A stretch of 64,000 bases of DNA from Streptomyces sp. SID10853 (GTDB taxonomy: Bacteria > Actinomycetota > Actinomycetes > Streptomycetales > Streptomycetaceae): positions 1-64,000 of the forward strand of contig NZ_JAAGLN010000003.1 of NCBI RefSeq assembly GCF_010548145.1, given 5' to 3'. The notes under the pieces are model-generated. The model worked only from the letters and a program-made list of their open reading frames with translations. It ran no database searches and was not told the DNA's origin. Positions 57,727 through 64,000 of this stretch are shown piece by piece. A program made the position numbers and the translations under genes. Every line of letters starts with the position of its first letter. Within the stretch, counting starts at the first letter, position 1.

Positions 57727-59046
57727 ATGGAAGGCACCACGTACACCCCGACCGACTGCGAGCGCTGGGACACCGAGCCGGACAAGAGGCCGGGCCGTAC
57801 TGCCTTCCAGCGCGATCGCGCACGCGTGCTGCACTCCGGTGCGCTGCGCCGGCTCGCGGGCAAGACCCAGGTGGTCACCCCCGGCTCGTTCCCGCAAGCG
57901 GGCGGCGGCGTCCGGGCGGGGGAGACCGCGTTCCAGATCTGGGACTCGAGCCCGCGCACCCGGCTCACACACTCCCTGGAATGCGCCCAGGTCGGAAGGG
58001 AACTCGGCGCCGCGCTCGGCTGCGACCCCGATCTCGTCGAGACCGCCTGCCTCGCCCACGACCTGGGCCACCCGCCGTTCGGACACAACGGCGAACTGGC
58101 CCTCAACGACTTCGCCGCGGACTGCGGCGGCTTCGAGGGCAACGCCCAGTCGCTGCGCCTGCTCACCCGTATCGAACCCAAACGGTTCGTCCGGTCGCCG
58201 GAGACCGGCGAGCAGGTCAGCGTCGGACTGAACCTCACCCGCGCCGCCCTCGACGCGGCCACCAAGTACCCGTGGCCGCGCGGTGCCCACCCCACCGAGC
58301 CGGGCTCGGTGAAATTCGGGGTGTACGAGGACGACCTGCCCGTCTTCGACTGGGCCAGGAGCGGCGCCCCGGCCCACCGCAAGTGCTTCGAGGCCCAGGT
58401 CATGGACTGGTCCGACGACGTCGCGTACTCCGTGCACGACGTCGAGGACGGGCTGCACGCCGGACACATCGACCCCCGCTGTCTGACCTCGGGGCCCGAG
58501 CGGGACGCCATCATGGCGGTGGCAATCGGACGTTACGTACCGGCCGACACCGATCCCGCCGAGCTCACCGGCGCACTCGACGGCCTCCTCGCCCAGGAGT
58601 GGTGGCCGCACGGCTACGACGGGAGCGCCGTCGCGCAGGCCCGGCTGAAGGACGCCACCAGCCAGCTCATCGGCCGTTTCTGTCTGGCGGCCGAGAGCGC
58701 CACCCGCGCCTCGTACGGCGCGGGACCGCTCACCAGATACGCGGCGGAACTCGTCGTGCCACGCCGGGCGCGGCTGGAGTGCGCCGTCCTCAAGGCCGTC
58801 GCCGACCGCTATGTGATGCAGCGCGAGGAGCAGGAGCGGCTCCGCATCGACCAGCGTGTCGTGCTCGCCGAACTGGCCGGTGCGCTCACGGCCCGTGCAC
58901 CCGAAGGGCTCGACCCGCAGTTCCGGGCCCTGTTCGAAGCGGCATCCGGCGAACGCGGACGCAAACGTGTGATCGTCGACCAGATCGCCTCACTCACGGA
59001 CACCGCCGCGCGTTCGCTGCACGCGCGGCTGACCATCCGTCACTGA
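57727..59046 (+). CDS. dgt: dNTP triphosphohydrolase, dGTPase-like
   Basis: HD-domain enzyme that hydrolyses dGTP (or other dNTPs) to the nucleoside and triphosphate. The 439-residue protein has [26 protein letters not shown] (metal ligand His82) and the HD core [16 protein letters not shown] (His111, Asp112, with His115 and His120). The ATG at 57727 precedes the family start. Length fits the actinobacterial class. It is followed by an FAD oxidoreductase and dnaG, all on the plus strand; link to dnaG suggests a role in nucleotide pools for replication. Confidence 0.94.
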   Translation: MEGTTYTPTDCERWDTEPDKRPGRTAFQRDRARVLHSGALRRLAGKTQVVTPGSFPQAGGGVRAGETAFQIWDSSPRTRLTHSLECAQVGRELGAALGCDPDLVETACLAHDLGHPPFGHNGELALNDFAADCGGFEGNAQSLRLLTRIEPKRFVRSPETGEQVSVGLNLTRAALDAATKYPWPRGAHPTEPGSVKFGVYEDDLPVFDWARSGAPAHRKCFEAQVMDWSDDVAYSVHDVEDGLHAGHIDPRCLTSGPERDAIMAVAIGRYVPADTDPAELTGALDGLLAQEWWPHGYDGSAVAQARLKDATSQLIGRFCLAAESATRASYGAGPLTRYAAELVVPRRARLECAVLKAVADRYVMQREEQERLRIDQRVVLAELAGALTARAPEGLDPQFRALFEAASGERGRKRVIVDQIASLTDTAARSLHARLTIRH

Positions 59047-59245
59047 GGATGACCGCACGCAGTACGCCCGCACCGCCCCCGCGGTACGCCCTGCCGCCCG
59101 CCGCACGGGCACCGGTCCCGCGGGGCATGCCATCATGACCGGCCATTCCTGACCGTGCGTGAGCCTCAACACCTCACACCTCTTCCCCCATCACACTCCG
59201 TGCGGGACGCTCGCAAGTGGCGCCAGCACTACAAGGAGGCATCAA

Positions 59246-60508
59246 GTGGTCGACGCACATCTGACGTTCGTCATCATCGGCGGCGGGCTCGCGGGGGCGA
59301 AGGCCGCCGAAACCCTCCGGACCGAAGGGTTCGCGGGCCGCGTGATTCTCATCGGCGACGAACGCGACCACCCCTACGAACGCCCGCCCCTGTCCAAGGG
59401 CTTCCTGTCCGGCAAGGAAGAGCGCGACAGCGTCTACGTCCACGAGACGGCCTGGTACGCGCAGGCGGACATCGAGCTCCACCTGGGCCAGACCGTCGTC
59501 TCCATCGACCGCGAGGTCAAGGTCGTACGCCTCGGCGACGACACCGCCATCCACTACGACAAGCTGCTCCTCGCGACCGGCGCCGAGCCGCACCGCCTGG
59601 ACATCCCCGGCACCGACCTCGCGGGCGTACACCACCTGCGCCGTCTCGCCCACGCGGACCGGCTGCGGAACGTCCTGGCCTCACTCGGCCGGGACAACGG
59701 CCATCTGGTGATCGCCGGAGCCGGCTGGATCGGGCTCGAGGTCGCCGCCGCGGCGCGCGGTTACGGGGCCGAGGTCACCGTCGTCGAAGCCCAGCAGACC
59801 CCGCTGCACTCGGTCATCGGTCCCGAACTCGGCCAGATCTTCACCGATCTGCACGCCGAGCACGGCGTCCGCTTCCACTTCGGCGCCCGCCTCACCGAGA
59901 TCACCGGCCAGGACGGCATGGTCCTGGCCGTCCAGACCGACGACGGCGAGGAGCACCCGGCGCACGACGTCCTCGCGGCGATCGGCGCCGCGCCCCGCGT
60001 CTCGCTCGCCGAGGCCGCGGGTCTCGAACTGGTCGACCGGGCGGCCGGCGGCGGTATCGCCGTCGACTCATCGCTGCGCACCTCCGACCCCGACATCTAC
60101 GCGGCGGGCGACGTCGCGGCCGCCCGGCACCCGCTGCTGGGCAGCCGGCTGCGCGTCGAGCACTGGGCGAACGCGCTCAACGGCGGCCCGGCGGCGGCCC
60201 GCGCGATGCTCGGCCAGGGCGTGGCGTACGACCGGATCCCGTACTTCTTCTCCGACCAGTACGACCTGGGCCTGGAGTACTCGGGCTGGGCGCCGCCCGG
60301 CTCGTACGACCAGGTGCTCATCAGGGGCGACGCGGGGAAGCGGCAGTTCATCGCCTTCTGGATGAAGGACGGCCGGCTGCTGGCCGGGATGAACGTCAAT
60401 GTGTGGGACGTCACCGAGCAGCTCCAGCGGCTGATCCGCTCCGGCGCGACGCTGGACCCCGAGGCGCTCTCGGACCCGTCGGTCGACCTGGCCACGCTGG
60501 GCACCTGA
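59246..60508 (+). CDS. FAD-dependent ferredoxin-reductase-like oxidoreductase
   Basis: NAD(P)H:FAD oxidoreductase of the ferredoxin/rubredoxin reductase (BphA4-like) family, 420 residues. FVIIGGGLAGAKAAETLR is the FAD Rossmann motif, ERPPLSKGFLSG a family signature, VIAGAGWIGLEVAAAARGYGAEVTVVEA the NAD(P) motif, and PDIYAAGDVAAAR ends the FAD site. The GTG at 59246 has AAGGAGG 7 nt upstream. No ferredoxin gene is adjacent; it might serve P450s elsewhere, including the one at 24236-25417. Confidence 0.94.
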   Translation: MVDAHLTFVIIGGGLAGAKAAETLRTEGFAGRVILIGDERDHPYERPPLSKGFLSGKEERDSVYVHETAWYAQADIELHLGQTVVSIDREVKVVRLGDDTAIHYDKLLLATGAEPHRLDIPGTDLAGVHHLRRLAHADRLRNVLASLGRDNGHLVIAGAGWIGLEVAAAARGYGAEVTVVEAQQTPLHSVIGPELGQIFTDLHAEHGVRFHFGARLTEITGQDGMVLAVQTDDGEEHPAHDVLAAIGAAPRVSLAEAAGLELVDRAAGGGIAVDSSLRTSDPDIYAAGDVAAARHPLLGSRLRVEHWANALNGGPAAARAMLGQGVAYDRIPYFFSDQYDLGLEYSGWAPPGSYDQVLIRGDAGKRQFIAFWMKDGRLLAGMNVNVWDVTEQLQRLIRSGATLDPEALSDPSVDLATLGT

Positions 60509-60544
60509 GGTCCCGCCGTCGCGATCGGGCCGGGCGGGTCCGCC

Positions 60545-60574
60545 CCCGGGACAGCCCGGGACAGCCCGGGACAG
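60545..60574. repeat. 10-bp tandem repeat, three copies
   Basis: CCCGGGACAG is repeated exactly at 60545, 60555 and 60565, followed by a CCCCGGGC stretch. It lies between the oxidoreductase stop and dnaG, and its CCCGGG cores can pair with one another. Confidence 0.92.
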
Positions 60575-60664
60575 CCCCGGGCCGGACCGCCCGGGGGCCT
60601 GCCCGGCGAGTGTCCCGTCGGCTGTCCCGTACGGAGTGTCCGAGCAGGACCGTAGACTTCACCC

Positions 60665-62569
60665 GTGGCAGGCAGGATCAACGATGACGACGTGAAGGCG
60701 GTCCGGGACGCGGTCCCGATCGACGCCGTCGTGTCCGAGTACCTCCAGCTGCGGAACGCGGGCGGCGGGAATCTGAAGGGGCTCTGCCCCTTCCACGACG
60801 AGAAGTCCCCCTCCTTCCAGGTGAGCCCGGGCAAGGGCCTCTTCCACTGCTTCGGCTGCCAGGAGGGCGGGGACACCCTCGCCTTCATCATGAAGATCGA
60901 CCATCTCTCCTTCACCGAGGCGGTCGAGCGGCTCGCGGGCACCGCGGGCATCACCCTCCGGTACGAGGAGGGCGGCTACACCCCCAACAGCCAGCGCGGC
61001 GAGCGCATCCGGCTGGTCGAGGCGCACAAGGCGGCCGCCCAGTTCTACATCGAGCAGCTCGACAGCGCCGAGGCCGAGATCGGCCGGAAGTTCCTCGCCG
61101 AGCGAGGTTTCGACCAGGCCGCCGCCACCCACTTCAGCGTCGGCTACAGCCCGGCGGGCTGGGACCATCTGACCCGCTACCTGCGCGGCAAGGGCTTCAC
61201 CGACAAGGAGCTCATCACCTCCGGGCTCTCCCAGGAGGCCCGCGGCGGCAAGCCCATCGACCGCTTCCGCGGCCGGCTGATGTGGCCGATCCGGGACATC
61301 AGCGGCGAGGTCGTCGGCTTCGGCGCGCGCAAGCTCCGCGACGACGACAACGGGCCGAAGTACCTCAACACCCCCGAGACGTCGATCTACAAGAAGTCCC
61401 AGGTGCTCTACGGCATCGACCTGGCCAAGAAGGAGATCGCCAAGTCCAGCAGAGCCGTCGTCGTCGAGGGGTACACCGACGTCATGGCCTGCCACCTGGC
61501 CGGGGTGACCACCGCCGTCGCCACCTGCGGCACAGCCTTCGGCACCGACCACATCAAGATCCTCCGCCGGCTGCTGATGGACAACGGCAGCGCCCGCGTG
61601 ATCTTCACCTTCGACGGCGACGCGGCCGGCCAGAAGGCCGCGCTGCGGGCCTTCGAGGACGACCAGAAATTCGCGGCCGAGACCTATATCGCCATCGCCC
61701 CCGACGGGATGGACCCCTGCGACCTGCGGCTCGCCCAGGGCGACGAATCGGTGCGCGGCCTGGTCGAACCGCGCACCCCGCTCTTCGAGTTCGCGCTCCG
61801 CCAGATCATCTCGCGCTACGACCTGGAGACCCCGGCGGGCCGGGCGACGGCACTCGACGAAGCGGCGCCCGTGGTGGCCCGGATCAAGAACAGCGCCTCG
61901 CAGCACGAAGTGGCCGTCCAGCTGGCCGGCATGGTCGGCATCCTCGACACCCAGTTCGTGGTCAAGCGCATCAGCCAGCTCGCCCAGTGGGCCCGCGGCC
62001 GGGGCAACGCACCGGCGCCCTCGCGCGGCGGCCGCCCCCCGCAGCAGCAGGCCGAGGCCCCACGCCCCCCGTCGAGCGGCCCGGCGCTCCACCTCCGCAG
62101 CCCCGCCCACCGCACCGAACGCGAACTGCTGAAGCTGGCTCTGCAACGCCCCGAGCTGGTCTCCCCGGCCTTCGACGCCTACGGGGCCGACGAGTTCACC
62201 GCCCCGCCGTACGCCGCCGTACGCGAGGCGATCATGGAGGCGGGCGGCGCCGACGAGGGCATCACCGACTCCTTCGAGTACCTCACCCGGGTCCGCGCCG
62301 CCGCGCCGAACGACACGGTCAGAGCCGTGGTCACCGAGCTGGCCGTGGAGCCGATCATGCGCCGTACGGTCGACGAGCTGTACGCGGGCGAGCAACTGGT
62401 CCACGTCAGGCTGCGCGCCGTCGACCGGCGGATCGCGGACGTCCAGGGCACGCTGGCGCGGGCCTCCACACAGGGCGACGCGGAGCAGTACGCGGCAGTG
62501 CAGAGCGAGTTGTGGACCCTCCAGCAGTACGGCCAGTCCCTGCGCAACCACGGCGCGGCCGCGCTCTGA
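60665..62569 (+). CDS. dnaG: DNA primase
   Basis: Makes RNA primers for lagging-strand replication. The 634-residue protein has the CHC2 zinc finger GLCPFHDEKSPSF...LFHCFGCQEGGD (Cys41, His44, Cys62, Cys65), the core with FRGRLMWPIRDISGEVVGFGAR, the TOPRIM motifs VVVEGYTDVMA (near residue 263) and FTFDGDAAGQKAA, and a C-terminal DnaB-binding region. A GTG start at 60665 follows GTAGACTTCACCC. A sigma gene lies downstream, an arrangement recalling the rpsU-dnaG-rpoD unit of other bacteria. Confidence 0.96.
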   Translation: MAGRINDDDVKAVRDAVPIDAVVSEYLQLRNAGGGNLKGLCPFHDEKSPSFQVSPGKGLFHCFGCQEGGDTLAFIMKIDHLSFTEAVERLAGTAGITLRYEEGGYTPNSQRGERIRLVEAHKAAAQFYIEQLDSAEAEIGRKFLAERGFDQAAATHFSVGYSPAGWDHLTRYLRGKGFTDKELITSGLSQEARGGKPIDRFRGRLMWPIRDISGEVVGFGARKLRDDDNGPKYLNTPETSIYKKSQVLYGIDLAKKEIAKSSRAVVVEGYTDVMACHLAGVTTAVATCGTAFGTDHIKILRRLLMDNGSARVIFTFDGDAAGQKAALRAFEDDQKFAAETYIAIAPDGMDPCDLRLAQGDESVRGLVEPRTPLFEFALRQIISRYDLETPAGRATALDEAAPVVARIKNSASQHEVAVQLAGMVGILDTQFVVKRISQLAQWARGRGNAPAPSRGGRPPQQQAEAPRPPSSGPALHLRSPAHRTERELLKLALQRPELVSPAFDAYGADEFTAPPYAAVREAIMEAGGADEGITDSFEYLTRVRAAAPNDTVRAVVTELAVEPIMRRTVDELYAGEQLVHVRLRAVDRRIADVQGTLARASTQGDAEQYAAVQSELWTLQQYGQSLRNHGAAAL

Positions 62570-62944
62570 GCCGCCCAGGGCGCCGCACTGGTCAGAGGCC
62601 GTCGGCGCTGGGCTCAGCCGATCACCGGTGGCGGGCGGAGCCGGCAGCCGGCGCGGCTCCGAGCAGAGGCTGTCGGTGCTCCCGGTCGCCCGCCGGTGGC
62701 GTTCCCGTAACCGCCGGGTCACGGACCGGACTCAGAAAGTCACCGCACACCCCTCGTGGGCGGGCTGTGTCGTGCCCCACACTGGACTGCGGTGCACTGG
62801 ACCGCGGTGCCTCGGAACTGCGGTGTCGCGGACCGACCGGCAACACCGGGGGCGGCGTCGCGGGTCCGGTGCGCGTATCTGTGGCGTTGCCGTCACCGAC
62901 CGGCCGTGGGCCCCCGATCCGGCAGTCACTCTGGAGGCCGTCCC
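62570..62944. other. Intergenic region between dnaG and the sigma gene
   Basis: No gene is seen in these 375 nt. A degenerate 15/16-bp repeat (CTGGACTGCGGTGCA, CTGGACCGCGGTGCCT, CGGAACTGCGGTGTCG) lies at about 62782-62830. The promoter of the downstream sigma gene is expected here; ACGGACCGGACTCAG and other candidates are too weak to name. Confidence 0.6.
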
Positions 62945-64000
62945 GTGCAGACCCGGACCCTGACCGAAACCGATGTGGCCCCGGCCGTCCCCCAGCAGGG
63001 CCTGCCCCCCGGCCACCCCGAGACCGTCCCCGGCCCGGGACCGGCCGTACCCAGGGCCGTCGTCGAGTACCCGGACGAGGAGCCCCCACCCGCCGCGCGC
63101 ACCCGAGCGGGGGCGGACACCGCAGGACCGTCGTCCGACCTCTTCCGCCAGTACTTACGGGAGATCGGCCGTATCCCGCTGCTCACGGCGGCCGACGAGG
63201 TGGAGCTCGCACGCCGCGTCGAGGCCGGCCTCTTCGCCGAGGAACGGCTGGGGAGTTCACCCGACCCGGACTCCGGCCTCGCCGTGGACCTGGACCGTCT
63301 GGTGGTGCTCGGCCGGATGGCCAAACGCCGGCTGATCGAGTCCAACCTGCGTCTGGTGGTGTCCGTCGCCAAGCGGTACGTGGGCCGCGGGCTGACCATG
63401 CTCGACCTGGTCCAGGAGGGAAACCTCGGCCTGATCCGGGCGGTCGAGAAGTTCGACTACACCCGGGGCTACAAGTTCTCCACGTACGCGACCTGGTGGA
63501 TCCGCCAGGCGATGTCCCGGGCCCTGGCCGACCAGGCCCGGACGATACGGGTGCCGGTCCATGTGGTCGAGCTGATCAACCGGGTGGTACGGGTCCAGCG
63601 CCGGATGCTCCAGGAACACGGCTGCGAACCGACCCCGGAAGAGGTCGCCGCCCAGCTCGAACTCACCCCGGAACGCGTGGGGGAGGTGCTGCGGCTGGCC
63701 CAGGAACCGGTGTCCCTGCACGCCCCGGTGGGCGAGGAGGACGAGGTGGCGCTGGGCGACCTGATCGAGGACGGCGACGCGGCGTCCCCGGTGGAGTCGG
63801 CCGCGTTCCTGCTGCTGCGCCAGCACCTGGAGGCGGTGCTCTCCACACTGGGCGAACGCGAACGCAAGGTCGTCCAGCTCCGCTACGGCCTGGCGGACGG
63901 CAGACCCCGCACACTGGAGGAGATAGGACGGATATTCGGGGTGACACGGGAACGGATCCGCCAGATCGAATCCAAAACCCTGAACAAACTCCGCGACCAC
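62945..64000 (+). CDS. hrdA: Principal-type sigma factor, HrdA-like, N-terminal part (runs off the window)
   Basis: RNA polymerase sigma factor of the sigma70 group. About 352 residues are visible, ending inside region 4 at base 64000. A Pro-rich, divergent N-terminus is followed by [16 protein letters not shown] (region 1.2), [39 protein letters not shown] (2.1-2.3), [27 protein letters not shown] (2.4) and [20 protein letters not shown] (4.2). Region 1.1 is short, as in non-essential Hrd proteins, and dnaG adjacency recalls S. coelicolor hrdA; hence the symbol. It starts with GTG at 62945. hrdC or hrdD are alternatives that only a comparison could exclude. Confidence 0.85.
   Translation, partial: MQTRTLTETDVAPAVPQQGLPPGHPETVPGPGPAVPRAVVEYPDEEPPPAARTRAGADTAGPSSDLFRQYLREIGRIPLLTAADEVELARRVEAGLFAEERLGSSPDPDSGLAVDLDRLVVLGRMAKRRLIESNLRLVVSVAKRYVGRGLTMLDLVQEGNLGLIRAVEKFDYTRGYKFSTYATWWIRQAMSRALADQARTIRVPVHVVELINRVVRVQRRMLQEHGCEPTPEEVAAQLELTPERVGEVLRLAQEPVSLHAPVGEEDEVALGDLIEDGDAASPVESAAFLLLRQHLEAVLSTLGERERKVVQLRYGLADGRPRTLEEIGRIFGVTRERIRQIESKTLNKLRDH

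Noticed and set aside
3595-60574. Short repeat arrays as CRISPR
   Set aside because: Units are head-to-tail without unique spacers of constant length, and there are no cas genes.
60659-62722. 687-codon minus-strand frame opposite dnaG
   Set aside because: Antisense shadow in third-position-G/C DNA; no motifs, while dnaG on the plus strand is complete.

Overview
High-GC actinobacterial chromosome, almost certainly Streptomyces. Wobble positions are nearly all G/C, GTG and TTG starts are common, ATGA/GTGA start-stop overlaps are frequent, and marker genes (zur-znuACB, dimeric-type glyS, ppdK, dnaG next to an Hrd sigma gene, DUF397 and DUF6243 proteins) match. From memory the backbone order resembles the S. 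coelicolor SCO2465-SCO2512 region read from the far end; no database was searched. No rRNA, tRNA, CRISPR array, integrase or transposase was seen.

Layout. 1-3557: end of a urease accessory operon (ureF-ureG-ureD), then recO and uppS. 3766-6976: convergent zinc operon znuA-znuC-znuB-zur under two tandem Zur boxes, divergent from glyS (7166-8548). 8753-18066: a nine-gene plus-strand island for hydantoin use: unknown protein, RidA, NCS1 permease, N-carbamoyl-D-amino-acid hydrolase, D-hydantoinase, hydantoin racemase, a D-serine-dehydratase/D-threonine-aldolase-like PLP enzyme and an aldehyde dehydrogenase, behind one promoter with a perfect 11-bp inverted repeat. 18168-22291: a minus-strand accessory block with a zinc-metallopeptidase-like protein, a small partner protein and a large fusion of a membrane-anchored unknown domain to an MFS transporter. 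22357-26297: TetR/OYE pair, cytochrome P450, GNAT and an orphan DUF397. 26597-31508: iron block (PPOX flavoprotein, fused FecCD permease, FecB, FecE) with two iron boxes. 31707-43762: regulator/exporter modules (ArsR+MFS, TetR+aldo/keto reductase, Lrp+amino-acid permease, XRE+MFS, MFS+dus), several with clear palindromic operators. 44341-47085: ppdK. 47213-52594: GntR, a small ORF lacking a standard start, a lipoprotein hydrolase and a sugar-type ABC importer without ATPase. 52917-57431: VOC protein, SDR, orphan solute-binding protein, SoxR-type FMN reductase, SanA-like protein and RibD/DHFR-like reductase. 57727-64000: dgt, an FAD oxidoreductase, dnaG and the start of an hrdA-like sigma gene that runs off the window.

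How the parts work together. The zinc and iron blocks are self-contained uptake units with their metal-sensing boxes visible. The hydantoin island encodes a full route from a racemic 5-substituted hydantoin to a free D-amino acid, followed by a D-specific PLP enzyme, RidA (which hydrolyses the enamine made by Ser/Thr dehydratases) and an aldehyde dehydrogenase; this suggests a beta-hydroxy D-amino acid intermediate. The most novel-looking material is this island and the 18168-22291 block. A window-wide oddity is the number of short tandem repeats in gaps and at gene ends, three of which straddle stop codons.
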